Assembly: GCF_029714945.1 (NCBI RefSeq)
Contig: NZ_CP121634.1
Span: 6,717,001-6,781,000 of the forward strand
Direction of reading: 5' to 3'
Source: Bradyrhizobium sp. CIAT3101
GTDB lineage: Bacteria; Pseudomonadota; Alphaproteobacteria; Rhizobiales; Xanthobacteraceae
Length of the DNA: 64,000 nt
Part shown: piece by piece, positions 1 to 8,624 of the stretch
Numbering within the stretch: the stretch's first letter is position 1
How the letters are laid out: the number at the start of each line of letters is the position of its first letter
Position numbers and translations under genes: made by a program
The notes under the pieces: generated by a model
Database searches by the model: none
What the model saw: the letters and a program-made list of their open reading frames with translations, nothing else
Told to the model about the DNA's origin: nothing

Positions 1-567
1 GTAGATCATGCTTCCGAGTTGCGGGATGAAGAACACGTTCATCACGCTCGACGACGTCAGCTGGAAGTTCAGCTCGGCGCCGGCCGGCACCGTCAGTGTG
101 TTGACGGTGGCGATGCGCTGGTCGGGATAGATGAAGAGCCATTTCCAGTCGAGCGAGACGACCTGGATGCGCACCGGACTGCCCGTGCCGGGCACCGGCG
201 CTGCGGGATCGAGCTTATGCGAGCCGATCCAGGCGACGCCGCCGAGCAGGATCACGGTCAGCGCGGGGATCGCCCACACCACCATCTCGACGCGTCCGGA
301 ATAGACGAAGTCGGGCTGAAAGCGCGCCTTCGGATTGGACGCGCGAAACCAGAACGCAAAAGCCAGGATCGCGAAAATGGTTGGCACCACGATCGCGAGC
401 ATGATGACGACGGAATCGACCAGGATGGTGCTGTTGGCGGCAGCCACCGGCCCTTGTGGATCGAGCAGATTCATCGGCAAGCCACTGGCGATTGGGAGAC
501 CCCGAGGGGAAGCTAACGCGAAAAACTCCCCCGCCGCAAACGCAGTTGCGTGAAGAGGGTTCCGCAC
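1..567 (-). CDS. cyoA: Ubiquinol oxidase subunit II (CyoA-like), 5' part
   Basis: This is the N-terminal part of subunit II of a cytochrome bo3-type quinol oxidase, an inner-membrane terminal oxidase; the window edge cuts the gene after 189 codons. Two membrane segments are visible (around residues 48-75 and 88-110). They are followed by the start of the periplasmic cupredoxin domain with the family signature LDWKWLFIYPDQ and then MNVFFIPQLGSMIY, typical of quinol oxidases. I chose the GTG at 567 because the frame opens just after a stop at 577-579 and reads VRNPLHATAFAAG, like a signal sequence; the ATG at 474 would remove it. CyoA proteins are usually lipoproteins, but I see no lipobox cysteine in this N-terminus. 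The family call is firm and the start is uncertain. Confidence 0.82.
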   Translation of the reverse strand, partial: MRNPLHATAFAAGEFFALASPRGLPIASGLPMNLLDPQGPVAAANSTILVDSVVIMLAIVVPTIFAILAFAFWFRASNPKARFQPDFVYSGRVEMVVWAIPALTVILLGGVAWIGSHKLDPAAPVPGTGSPVRIQVVSLDWKWLFIYPDQRIATVNTLTVPAGAELNFQLTSSSVMNVFFIPQLGSMIY

Positions 568-706
568 CGTCGTCGCTCAATCGCGGCTCATCTCGCCCGG
601 CGGCATGCAATTCCGTGCGATGTCAATGACATCGGCGCGGGACGGCCGGCCTTCTCACCTCTGCGGTCCATTGCTAGTTTGCACGAAAATATCGGGATGA
701 AACGAC

Positions 707-1519
707 ATGCAGGGCCCTGAGGACGATGCCGGCCTCGCCGGCAAGGTGGCGCTGATCAGTGGCGGCGGGGCCGCTGGCGACGGCATCGGCAACGGCCGCG
801 CTGCAGCAATTCTGCTCGCCCGCGCCGGTGCAAAAGTGCTGGTGGCCGATCGCGACCTCAAGCTCGCCGAGCGCTCCGTCGAGATGATCACGGCGGAAGG
901 CGGTACGGCCGCGGCCCATGGCGGCGACGTCACCAGCGAAGCCGATTGCAAGGCGCTGGTCGAAGCCGCGCTCGACCGCTGGGGCCGGCTCGATTTCCTC
1001 GACAACAATGTCGGCATCGGCAGCCGCGGCAGCGTCGTCGACGAGGCGCCCGAGCAATACCGCCGCGTCATGCAGGTCAATGTCGAAACCATGTTCCTGC
1101 TCTCGAAGCACGCGATCCCCGCCATGATCAAGACCGCCAAGGGCGGCGCGATCGTCAATATCTCCTCGATCTCGGCGCTGCGCCCGCGCGGGCTCACGAC
1201 CTACACCACTTCGAAGGCTGCCATCATCGGGCTGACGCGCGCCATGGCGGTCGATCACGGCCGCGACAACATCCGCGTCAACTGCATCTGCCCCGGACCG
1301 ATGTACACGCCGATGGTCTATGCCCGCGGCATGAGCGAGCAGGCTCGCGCCAACCGCGCCAGGGCTTCGCTGCTCAAGACCGAAGGCACCGGCTGGGACG
1401 TCGGCCATGCCGTCAAATTCCTGCTCAGCAATTTCGCGCGCTACATCACCGGCCAGGTGCTGGTGGTCGACGGCGGCGTGACGTTGCAAGCGCCCGAACG
1501 CGAGTCACAAGAACACTAG
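707..1519 (+). CDS. SDR family oxidoreductase
   Basis: This 270-residue protein is a classical-size short-chain dehydrogenase/reductase, a cytosolic NAD(P)-dependent oxidoreductase of unknown substrate. The cofactor loop near residues 18-31 is unusual: it reads SGGGAAGDGIGNG instead of the compact TGxxxGIG. NNVG replaces the usual NNAG. The catalytic serine lies in NISSIS, and the Tyr-x3-Lys pair is in YTTSK. The C-terminus ends in the usual GQVLVVDGG strand. The ATG at 707 follows a GGGATGA stretch. It is the first gene of a tight operon: the next gene starts 13 bases after its stop, and a second SDR with the same odd loop follows. Family certain, substrate unknown. Confidence 0.9.
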   Translation: MQGPEDDAGLAGKVALISGGGAAGDGIGNGRAAAILLARAGAKVLVADRDLKLAERSVEMITAEGGTAAAHGGDVTSEADCKALVEAALDRWGRLDFLDNNVGIGSRGSVVDEAPEQYRRVMQVNVETMFLLSKHAIPAMIKTAKGGAIVNISSISALRPRGLTTYTTSKAAIIGLTRAMAVDHGRDNIRVNCICPGPMYTPMVYARGMSEQARANRARASLLKTEGTGWDVGHAVKFLLSNFARYITGQVLVVDGGVTLQAPERESQEH

Positions 1520-1532
1520 AGGAAACACGGAA

Positions 1533-2087
1533 ATGGCCCGCCTGCCCTATCTCGAAGCCGACCAGGTCGCGCCCGAATATCGCGACATGCTCAAGCGCAA
1601 TACCAATCTGCACAAGCTCTTGGTCAACTCGCCGGAGATGGCGCGCGCCTTCAACGGCGTCGGCGGCTACATCCGCTTCAAGAGCAAGCTCGACCCGCGG
1701 CTGCGGGAGCTTGCGATCCTGCAGGTCGGCTGGATGGAGAAATCGGAATACGAATTCACCCATCACGTGAAGATCGGCAAGGAGTTCGGCGTCACCGACG
1801 AGGACATCGCCGGCCTGATGGCGGAGACCGAGGGCAAACCGTCGAAGCTGGAGCCCTTGGCGAAGGCGATCCTGAAAGGCGCCCGCGAGATGGTGCGCGA
1901 GCTCGCAATGTCGGATGCGACCTTCGCCGAGATCAAGACACATCTCTCAGACGAGCACATGGTCGACCTCGTGCTCACCATCGCCTTCTATTGCGGCGTG
2001 GTGCGCGTACTCGCCACCATGAAGATCGACAACGAGCCTTATTACAAAGAGGTACTCCAGCAGTACCCGATCCCGGGAGTGAAGTGA
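1533..2087 (+). CDS. Carboxymuconolactone decarboxylase-like protein
   Basis: This 184-residue all-helical protein belongs to the carboxymuconolactone decarboxylase / AhpD-like superfamily. The core LRELAILQVGWMEKSEYEFTHH is interrupted here as LRELAILQVGW then EYEFTHHVKIG. It has the conserved Glu and His-His but lacks the CxxC pair of AhpD peroxidases, so it resembles the decarboxylase-like branch, not the peroxide-reducing one. It sits between two paralogous SDR genes. Its stop and the next ATG are one base apart, so the three are probably co-translated and work on one, probably cyclic or lactone-containing, substrate; that is inference. Confidence 0.85.
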   Translation: MARLPYLEADQVAPEYRDMLKRNTNLHKLLVNSPEMARAFNGVGGYIRFKSKLDPRLRELAILQVGWMEKSEYEFTHHVKIGKEFGVTDEDIAGLMAETEGKPSKLEPLAKAILKGAREMVRELAMSDATFAEIKTHLSDEHMVDLVLTIAFYCGVVRVLATMKIDNEPYYKEVLQQYPIPGVK

Positions 2088-2088
2088 C

Positions 2089-2889
2089 ATGCGCCTGAAG
2101 GACAAGGTTGCGATCATCGTCGGCGCCGGCCAGAGCCCCGGCGAAGGCATGGGCAACGGCCGCGCCACCGCGCTGACCTTCGCACGTGAGGGCGCGAAGG
2201 TGCTGTGCGTCGACCATCACCTGGAGTCTGCGCAGGAGACGGTCGACCTGATTGCGGCGAAGCAAGGCATCGCGGCCGCCTTCAAGGCCGACGTGACCAA
2301 GTCCGCCGACATCAAGGCGATGGTCGCCGACGCCAAATCGCGTTGGGGCCGGATCGACGTGCTGCACAACAATGTCGGCGTCAGCCTGTCCGGCGGCGAT
2401 GCCGAGCTGCTTCAGATCACGGAGGAAGCATTCGACCGCGTCGTCGCCATCAATCTGAAGAGCTGCATCCTCGCGGCCAAGGAGGTGATCCCGATCATGC
2501 GCGCGCAGAACGGCGGCGCCATCATCAACATCTCCTCGATGGCCGCGATCACCACCTATCCCTATGTCGCCTACAAGGCGACGAAATCGGCGATGATCGC
2601 TTTCACCGAGCAGCTCGCCTATCAGAACGCCGAATACGGCATCCGCGCCAACGTCATCCTGCCCGGCCTGATGAACACGCCGATGGCCGTCGACACCCGC
2701 GCCCGCGAATGGCACAAGACGCGCGCCGAAGTCGAAGCCGAACGCGACAGCAAGGTGCCGCTGCGCAAGAAGATGGGCACGGGCTGGGACGTCGCCAACG
2801 CCGCGCTGTTTTTGGCGTCGGATGAAGCGAATTTCATTACGGGCGTGACGCTGCCGGTGGATGGCGGGGCAAGCGTGCGGCGGGGGTAG
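2089..2889 (+). CDS. SDR family oxidoreductase
   Basis: This 266-residue short-chain dehydrogenase is a clear paralogue of the SDR two genes upstream. It has the same lengthened glycine loop (GAGQSPGEGMGNG), NNVG, serine in NISSMA, and Tyr-x3-Lys in YKATK. The C-terminus has FITGVTLPVDGG. Its ATG follows the stop of the preceding gene after one base, which suggests translational coupling. The two SDRs are probably dedicated to different steps or stereoisomers of one pathway; nothing in the sequence names the substrate. Confidence 0.9.
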   Translation: MRLKDKVAIIVGAGQSPGEGMGNGRATALTFAREGAKVLCVDHHLESAQETVDLIAAKQGIAAAFKADVTKSADIKAMVADAKSRWGRIDVLHNNVGVSLSGGDAELLQITEEAFDRVVAINLKSCILAAKEVIPIMRAQNGGAIINISSMAAITTYPYVAYKATKSAMIAFTEQLAYQNAEYGIRANVILPGLMNTPMAVDTRAREWHKTRAEVEAERDSKVPLRKKMGTGWDVANAALFLASDEANFITGVTLPVDGGASVRRG

Positions 2890-2913
2890 CGACGCGAGCA
2901 CGATGCCCACTTC

Positions 2914-2972
2914 CCTTCTCCCCTTGTGGGAGAAGGTGGCGCGAAGCCACCCTCTCCCGCAAGGGGCGAGGG
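2914..2972. repeat. Intergenic palindromic repeat (REP-like)
   Basis: Two 27-base arms, starting CCTTCTCCCCTTGTGGG and GCCACCCTCTCCCGCAAGG, form an imperfect long hairpin around a 5-base centre. It lies between two convergent genes. The look is that of the short palindromes scattered in rhizobial intergenic regions. It could act as a bidirectional transcription or mRNA-decay barrier, but there is no U-run. Confidence 0.7.
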
Positions 2973-2993
2973 TGCACCTTCATCGCCGGGAGA

Positions 2994-4319
2994 CTAATGC
3001 GTCACGCGCCAGATCGTGCCGCCCGTATCCTCCGACACCAGCAGCGCACCGTCCTTCGCCACCGCGATCCCCACCGGCCGGCCCCACACCTGCGTATCGT
3101 TCACGACAAAACCGGTGGCAAAGTCCTCGTACTCGCCGGTCGGCTTGCCGTCCTTCATCCTGATGCGGATCACCTTGTAGCCGGTGCGCTTCGAGCGGTT
3201 CCAGGAGCCGTGCTCGGCGGCGAAGGCGTCACCCTGATATTCGGATGGAAACTGCGTGCCCTGATAGAAGGTCATGCCGAGCGAGGCCGAATGCGGCTGC
3301 ACCAGCACATCGGGCACCGTCACCTTGTCCTTGAGGTCCGGCCGCGCGCCGGCATGGCGCGGGTCTTCGTTGCTGCCGATGTAGAACCACGGCCAGCCGT
3401 AGAAGGCGCCCTCCTTCACGCTGGTGACGTAGTCGGGCACGAGATCGTCGCCGAGGCCGTCGCGCTCGTTGGTCGAACACCAGGGCAGGCCGGTCTGCGG
3501 CTGGATCGCGAGGCCGACGCAGTTGCGTATGCCGGTGGCGTAAAGCTTGCGGTCCTTGCCTTCGGGATCGAACGAGAGCACCGCGGCACGCTCGACCTCA
3601 TAGCCCCAGGAGGCGCCGACCGCCTGCGCCTTGGACCAGGCCTCGAGCCCGCCGGGCGGGTTCCCCATACCCTCGGCGACATTGCTGGCGGAGCCGACCG
3701 ACACCAGCATGCGCTTGCCATCGGGCGTGAACACGATGTCGCGGGTTGAGTGGCCTGACCCTTGCGCCAGGTTTGCCACCACAACATCCGGCTTGCCCGA
3801 CGCCTTCATGTCTCCGGCGTGATAGGGAAAGCGGACGACGTTGCCGATATTGGCGACATAGACCCATTGCGGATTGTCACCGTTCGGGAAGAAGGCGATC
3901 CCGAACGGGCGAGTGAGTCCGCTGGCAAAGACCTCGTTCGAGACGACCTTGCCGCCCTCCCCAAGACGCAGCACGCGGATGCGCCCGGGCCCGGTCTCGG
4001 CAACGAAAATGTCGCCATTCGGTGCGACGCGCAGCACGCGCGCGTCGGACAGGCCGTCGGTCAACAGCTCGATCTTGAATCCCGCAGGCACGAATGGTGT
4101 GGCGCTGCCACGCGACGTCACCCGCGTGGCATTGGAGACCGACGGCGAGGCCCCGGGCTTCGGCAAATCCTCCGGGCGGATCAGCCTGACCACGCCGGGC
4201 TTGTCGGCCTGCCAGCTGCCATAGGCATCCTTGCCCTGCAGCACGGGTTCGGCTTGCGCGCCGGCGCAGGCCACCAACAGCCATGCGGGCGCCATCATCT
4301 GCGAAACACGAGATATCAC
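2994..4319 (-). CDS. PQQ-dependent sugar dehydrogenase family (sorbosone dehydrogenase-like)
   Basis: The predicted product is a 441-residue periplasmic six-bladed beta-propeller of the soluble glucose/sorbosone dehydrogenase family, which oxidises sugars with PQQ. Visible propeller hallmarks are FKIELLTDGLSDARVLRVAP, GLTRPFGIAFFPNG, TRDIVFTPDGKRMLVSVGS, GIRNCVGLAIQP, and the C-terminal GRPVGIAVAKDGALLVSED. The open frame extends upstream to 4397, but I place the start at the GTG at 4319. A strong GGGAGGAAGG ribosome-binding site lies five bases before it, and it begins a good signal peptide ending at AQA. It is divergent from puuD. The electron acceptor and exact sugar are unknown. Confidence 0.85.
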   Translation of the reverse strand: MISRVSQMMAPAWLLVACAGAQAEPVLQGKDAYGSWQADKPGVVRLIRPEDLPKPGASPSVSNATRVTSRGSATPFVPAGFKIELLTDGLSDARVLRVAPNGDIFVAETGPGRIRVLRLGEGGKVVSNEVFASGLTRPFGIAFFPNGDNPQWVYVANIGNVVRFPYHAGDMKASGKPDVVVANLAQGSGHSTRDIVFTPDGKRMLVSVGSASNVAEGMGNPPGGLEAWSKAQAVGASWGYEVERAAVLSFDPEGKDRKLYATGIRNCVGLAIQPQTGLPWCSTNERDGLGDDLVPDYVTSVKEGAFYGWPWFYIGSNEDPRHAGARPDLKDKVTVPDVLVQPHSASLGMTFYQGTQFPSEYQGDAFAAEHGSWNRSKRTGYKVIRIRMKDGKPTGEYEDFATGFVVNDTQVWGRPVGIAVAKDGALLVSEDTGGTIWRVTH

Positions 4320-4501
4320 GTCGCCTTCCTCCCGGACTTTTTCTGCCAAATCCCACGTCAGCTCATGCCCGCACGATGTGCATTTGGTATGACCCATCGT
4401 ACTGGAAAACGGCGCGGATCGGTGCGACAGATTGTAAGGGCGCGACCGCCGGTTGCGGTCATCAAAGCTGCGGCATCGACGTCGCGATTGATGGGGTGAT
4501 C

Positions 4502-5695
4502 ATGTGGGGATCGATCTTATCGGAATGGGCGAGCCTGCTGCTGCGCTGGCTGCACGTGGTGGCCGCGATCGCCTGGATCGGCAGTTCGTTCTATTTCATC
4601 GCCCTCGACCTCAGCCTCAAGCCCAAGAGTGATCTGCCTGATGGCGTGCAGGGCGAGGCCTGGCAGGTCCATGGCGGCGGCTTCTACCGGATCATGAAAT
4701 ATCTGGTGGCCCCGAGCCAGATGCCGGACGAGCTCACCTGGTTCAAATGGGAGGCCTACACCACCTGGCTGTCCGGCTTCGCACTGATGGTGGTGGTGTA
4801 CTATCTCGACGCCGATCTATTCCTCGTCGACAAGTCGATCCTCGATTTGACGCCGATCCAGGCCGGGCTGTTCAGCTTCGGTAGCCTCGCGCTGGCGTGG
4901 CTGCTCTATGAGGCCGCTTGTCGCACCGGGCTCGCGCAGCGCGAGCTGCCCTTTGCCATCGGCGGCTATCTGTTCCTGGTCGCGCTGACCTACGCCTTCA
5001 CCCATGTCCTGAGTGGTCGCGGCGCCTTCAACCAGATCGGCGCGCTCATCGGCACCATCATGGTCGCCAACGTCTTTGCGGTGATTATCCCGAACCAGAA
5101 GAAGATCGTCGCGAGCCTGATCGCGGGCCAGGCGCCCGACCCGAAACTCGGCAAGACCAGCAAGGAGCGCTCGGTCCACAACAATTATCTGACGCTGCCG
5201 GTCGTCGTCTTGATGATCAGCAACCATTACCCCCTGCTCTACGCCACCCGCTTCAACTGGATCATCGTTGCGATCGTGCTGGCGCTGGGGCCGGTGATCC
5301 GCCATTTCTTCAACGAGGGCCATGCCGGGCGTAAATCGCCGTGGTGGGTGTGGGGCGTCGCAGCAGCGGGCGCGATCGCGATCCTCTTCCTGTCCGCGGC
5401 CGGCCCGCGCGAGGTGAAGACGGGCGCGCTGTCGGCACCGCCGACACTCGCCAATGTCGAGGAGATCGTGATGTCCCGCTGCAGCATGTGCCATGCCGCC
5501 GAGCCGGTCTGGGCCGGCATCGTCACCGCGCCAAAGGGCATTTTGCTCGACGCGCCCGAGCACATCCACCGCAACATCCGCCTGATCGGGCGCGTGGCGG
5601 CATGGTCCAATGCGATGCCGCCGGGCAACATCACGGAAATGACCAGCGAGGAGCGCGCCATCCTCGCCGCCTATATCAGCGAGCAGGATCGCTGA
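4502..5695 (+). CDS. puuD: Urate hydroxylase PuuD (membrane protein with cytochrome c domain)
   Basis: PuuD oxidises urate to 5-hydroxyisourate in purine degradation and passes electrons to the respiratory chain. The 397-residue product has the family architecture: an N-terminal membrane domain of about eight helices (starting LLLRWLHVVAAIAWIGSSFYF and including ISNHYPLLYATRFNW), then a C-terminal cytochrome c domain with the haem motif CSMCH and a likely axial Met in AMPPGN. The frame is open from 4283, but the protein similarity begins at MWGSILSEW, so I use the ATG at 4502; GTG 4496 is an alternative. No other purine-degradation gene is beside it. Family call is firm. Confidence 0.9.
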   Translation: MWGSILSEWASLLLRWLHVVAAIAWIGSSFYFIALDLSLKPKSDLPDGVQGEAWQVHGGGFYRIMKYLVAPSQMPDELTWFKWEAYTTWLSGFALMVVVYYLDADLFLVDKSILDLTPIQAGLFSFGSLALAWLLYEAACRTGLAQRELPFAIGGYLFLVALTYAFTHVLSGRGAFNQIGALIGTIMVANVFAVIIPNQKKIVASLIAGQAPDPKLGKTSKERSVHNNYLTLPVVVLMISNHYPLLYATRFNWIIVAIVLALGPVIRHFFNEGHAGRKSPWWVWGVAAAGAIAILFLSAAGPREVKTGALSAPPTLANVEEIVMSRCSMCHAAEPVWAGIVTAPKGILLDAPEHIHRNIRLIGRVAAWSNAMPPGNITEMTSEERAILAAYISEQDR

Positions 5696-5847
5696 CACCC
5701 TCGACCTTTGCGTCGATCGCGCTTTTCGCGGAACGAAATTCCGTATCCCCCGCCGATTTGAAAATGACTTGATCGCCCATCCGGCGTAGACAGGACCAGC
5801 GGCCGCGAGCCGTCCAAAGTCAGTTTACAATTGCCGGGGAAATCACA

Positions 5848-6705
5848 GTGGCCCTCAAGAACGTCATCGGTATCGACCACGCCGTGGTCATGGTGAAGGA
5901 CCTCGACAAGGCCGCCGAAAACTACAGGCAGCTCGGCTTCACCCTTTCACCGCGCGGCACCCACAGCGCACATATGGGTACCGGCAACTACACCATCATG
6001 TTCGATCCGGACTATATGGAGCTGCTCGGCGTGCTGGTGGCAACCGAACACAACGCCCCGGCACGGGCCTTCGTCGAGCGGCAGGGTGAAGGCATCGAAC
6101 GCATCGCGTTCACAGCGGTCGATAGCGCCGCCGGCGCCGAAGAGATCCGCGCGCGTGGCCTGACGCCGATCGGCCCAACCGATTTCGAGCGGCCGGTCAC
6201 GCTGCCGAACGGCACGGTCTCGGCCGCCAAATTCCGTACCTTCATGTGGCCGACCGCGGAAGCGCCAGGCGGCGTGCGCATCTTCGCCTGCCAGCACAAG
6301 ACCCGCGAGACGGTGTGGATCCCCGAACTGATGAGGCACGCCAATGCAGCGAAGCGGATCAGCGAGGTGCTGATCGCGACGCCCGAGCCGGCGAAGGAAG
6401 CAGCCCATCTGGCGCGGCTGATCGACCGCGAGGCGAAGGCAGAGGCCGACGGCGCGGTGACGGTGACGTCGGGCGGCGACCGCGCCGATTTCGTCTATCT
6501 GACGCTCGACCAGCTCGGCAAACGCTATCCCGGCGTGCCACTCGCAGGCCTCTCCGAGCGCGGCGGCGCGGCGCTGGTGCTCGTCAGCGGCGATCTCGCG
6601 GCCACGGAGAAGGCGCTGGGTTCGGCGGCTGTTCGCAGCGGAGCCGCGATCGTCGTGCCCCCAGCCAAAGCCAACGGCACCCTGCTCGCCTTCATTGCCG
6701 GCTGA
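5848..6705 (+). CDS. VOC superfamily protein (glyoxalase-like)
   Basis: This 285-residue protein has an N-terminal glyoxalase/bleomycin-resistance fold: GIDHAVVMVKDLDKAAENYRQ starts it, with IMFDPDYMELLGV and the second half ending GGVRIFACQHKT. Candidate metal ligands are the His of GIDH, a Glu in YMELL and later His residues. The C-terminal half is a weaker second module. The start is a GTG with GGGGA seven bases upstream. VOC proteins include dioxygenases, isomerases and binding proteins, and nothing here fixes the reaction. It lies alone downstream of puuD. Confidence 0.75.
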   Translation: MALKNVIGIDHAVVMVKDLDKAAENYRQLGFTLSPRGTHSAHMGTGNYTIMFDPDYMELLGVLVATEHNAPARAFVERQGEGIERIAFTAVDSAAGAEEIRARGLTPIGPTDFERPVTLPNGTVSAAKFRTFMWPTAEAPGGVRIFACQHKTRETVWIPELMRHANAAKRISEVLIATPEPAKEAAHLARLIDREAKAEADGAVTVTSGGDRADFVYLTLDQLGKRYPGVPLAGLSERGGAALVLVSGDLAATEKALGSAAVRSGAAIVVPPAKANGTLLAFIAG

Positions 6706-6733
6706 TTTGAACTAATTCTTTAACGCGCGTTTA

Positions 6734-6774
6734 CCGGGCGGCTCTAGGATTCCCCGATAGTCCAAGCCGCCCGG
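6734..6774 (+). promoter_or_regulatory. Stem-loop in leader of the next small gene
   Basis: Perfect 10-base arms CCGGGCGGCT and AGCCGCCCGG are separated by 21 bases. The hairpin ends 10 bases before the ATG at 6785, so in mRNA its right arm would run up to the ribosome-binding region. It could attenuate or regulate translation. No U-run follows, so I do not call a terminator. Confidence 0.4.
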
Positions 6775-6784
6775 GGCCACGCGC

Positions 6785-7060
6785 ATGTTCAAAGAGGGAT
6801 CGCCGATCGCATACGACGCGCCGGCCGAACTGAAGAAGTGGCCATCGCTGAAGGGCGAGCGGCAGAAGGACCGTGGTCCGCCCTATCTCGTCTACAACGG
6901 CACGCTGGCGGATTGCGTTCGTGTCCTCATGGACAAGCCGATCAAGGGCATCTCGCTCTACGACATCATGACGAAGCCGCAGCCGGCCTTCGAGCAGACC
7001 GTGCTGTCGCCCGGCGATGCCGCCGAGATCGCAATGCGCAAGGATTTCCCCAAGGCATAA
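6785..7060 (+). CDS. Small hypothetical protein
   Basis: I do not recognise a family for this 91-residue protein. It is soluble in character, with no signal peptide or membrane segment, is charged, and has a central PPYLVYNGTLADCVRVLMDK followed by GISLYDIMTKP. Codon use looks like that of neighbouring genes. A stem-loop sits directly upstream. The motif layout suggests a compact cytosolic protein; function unknown. Confidence 0.65.
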   Translation: MFKEGSPIAYDAPAELKKWPSLKGERQKDRGPPYLVYNGTLADCVRVLMDKPIKGISLYDIMTKPQPAFEQTVLSPGDAAEIAMRKDFPKA

Positions 7061-7271
7061 GCGCTGCGGGCCTGCCTCAATACCGTTAGCCGTCCAGAGT
7101 TTCCTGCGGTTCCATCAGAACCGCGGGAGCGATGTCGCGTTCCTGCGATGGGAACACCGTACTAACACCTGCCGTCTCGCGGAATCGCAGCTTCGCCGCA
7201 ATTACGGTTAAGAAGTCCTTGTCACCGGCGCGCGCTGGTCGTTCCCCCACAGTTCGAGGACTTTTACCGAG

Positions 7272-8228
7272 ATGCGATTTCTCGTCGCGGCTTGCGCTGC
7301 GTTCCTGATTCTGATGTGCGACGTCAGCACACCGCCGACCTGGCAAGCTTCCAGCTTCGACAACGCAACACCCAAGGCCGATCGCGCACCCTCACTGGTT
7401 CCCCTTGTCGAGCTGTTTGTTGCAAGCGTGCAGGCCATCGAGCTCGCCAATGCACGCGCATCGTACGAGGAGACGATCGAGCCGCCGCGCGCCGTCGAAA
7501 CCGCCTTGCAGGCTCCGGCGTCACCGACTGAACAGTTTTGCCGCGCGCTCAAGCAAGCGGCCGAGGAGAGCGGCATTCCCGTGCCGTTCTTCGCCCGCCT
7601 GCTCTGGCAAGAGAGCCGCTTCCGTTCCAATGAGGTCAGCCAGGCCGGCGCGCAAGGAGTCGCACAATTCATGCCGGAGACCGCCGCCGAGGTCGGGCTC
7701 GATGACCCCTTCGATGCCATGAAGGCGCTGCCGGCATCGGCAAAATTCCTGCGCAAGCTCCGCGACGATTTCGGCAATCTCGGCCTTGCCGCGGCCGCCT
7801 ACAATGCGGGCCCCGGTCGCATCCAGAAATGGCTCGCTCGCGAGAGCGAGCTGCCGCGCGAGACCCGCGACTATGTTCGCATCATCACCGGCACCAAGGC
7901 CGAAGACTGGATCGAGCGGTCGGAAGCGCTCGCGATTCGGATCGACCTCCCGCGCGAGGCGCCTTGCGAAGGCATCGGAAGCCTGTCCAAGACCAAGGAC
8001 ATCGCCTGGGTACCCGCCAACCTCGCGCCTACGACCGCCACCATCATTCGCAAGGCCGAGCAATTGGCGGCGCGGCTATCCGCGAACCGCGCCCGCAAGC
8101 GCCTCGTTGTCCTGCTCCGCAAGAGCGGTGCGGCCCACGGCAAGGGGCGCGGAATGATCGCGGCCGGCGCGAAGGGTGCGAAGGCTCGCGCCATCCGCGT
8201 TGCGGCGCGCGAGCGCTCCTCGAGCTAG
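7272..8228 (+). CDS. Lytic transglycosylase (SLT domain), secreted
   Basis: This is a 318-residue periplasmic muramidase that cleaves peptidoglycan glycan strands. An N-terminal hydrophobic signal (FLVAACAAFLILMCD) is followed by a linker and a Slt-type catalytic domain at about residues 80-215. The catalytic Glu is in LLWQESRFRSN, followed by GAQGVAQFMPETA and AAAYNAGPGRIQKWL, the standard transglycosylase motifs. The C-terminal hundred residues are basic and Ala/Lys/Arg rich and could bind the wall. It ends next to the convergent cupin gene. Housekeeping or secretion-system-associated roles are both possible. Confidence 0.88.
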   Translation: MRFLVAACAAFLILMCDVSTPPTWQASSFDNATPKADRAPSLVPLVELFVASVQAIELANARASYEETIEPPRAVETALQAPASPTEQFCRALKQAAEESGIPVPFFARLLWQESRFRSNEVSQAGAQGVAQFMPETAAEVGLDDPFDAMKALPASAKFLRKLRDDFGNLGLAAAAYNAGPGRIQKWLARESELPRETRDYVRIITGTKAEDWIERSEALAIRIDLPREAPCEGIGSLSKTKDIAWVPANLAPTTATIIRKAEQLAARLSANRARKRLVVLLRKSGAAHGKGRGMIAAGAKGAKARAIRVAARERSSS

Positions 8229-8229
8229 C

Positions 8230-8613
8230 TTAGACCGGCTTCTCGTCGTCGGTGACCGGTGAGGTCACCACCAGGAAAACGAGATCGGTCAGACCGGAGT
8301 TCGAGATCGCGTGCTCGACGCCGGGCGGCAGGAAGATCACGTCGTGCTTGCGGACGACATGGTTCTTGCCGGCGATCTCCATCAATCCTTCGCCGTCGAG
8401 CACGTGATAGACCTGCTCCTGCACCTTGTGGTGATGCCGTGCCACATAGGCCATCGGCTGGTACATCGAGATGCGGTAGTCGATGCGGCGCGAGCCCGCC
8501 GTTTCCGGCATCACCAGCGGCTTGGACAGCGCGCCGCCAAAGTGGTTGGGGAATTCGCGCCAGGGCACTTCCGCGATGTTGCGGATGAAGGCGCCATTGC
8601 TTTCCTCGGTCAT
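8230..8613 (-). CDS. Cupin domain protein
   Basis: This 127-residue single-domain cupin has metal ligands in the HHHKVQEQVYHVLDGEG strand and a second motif around LPPGVEHAISN. Single cupins act as dioxygenases, isomerases, decarboxylases or sensors. The ATG at 8613 has AGGGAG upstream. It is the last gene of a minus-strand operon: ThDP enzyme, SDR, cupin, with gaps of 43 and 11 bases. A role in the same catabolic pathway is likely; the substrate is not visible. Confidence 0.82.
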   Translation of the reverse strand: MTEESNGAFIRNIAEVPWREFPNHFGGALSKPLVMPETAGSRRIDYRISMYQPMAYVARHHHKVQEQVYHVLDGEGLMEIAGKNHVVRKHDVIFLPPGVEHAISNSGLTDLVFLVVTSPVTDDEKPV

Positions 8614-8624
8614 GCCAGTGCTCC

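Noticed and set aside
4320..4397. N-terminal extension of the PQQ dehydrogenase with CTSCGH
   Set aside because: The Cys motif looked zinc-like, but the GTG at 4319 with a strong ribosome-binding site and signal peptide explains the gene better.
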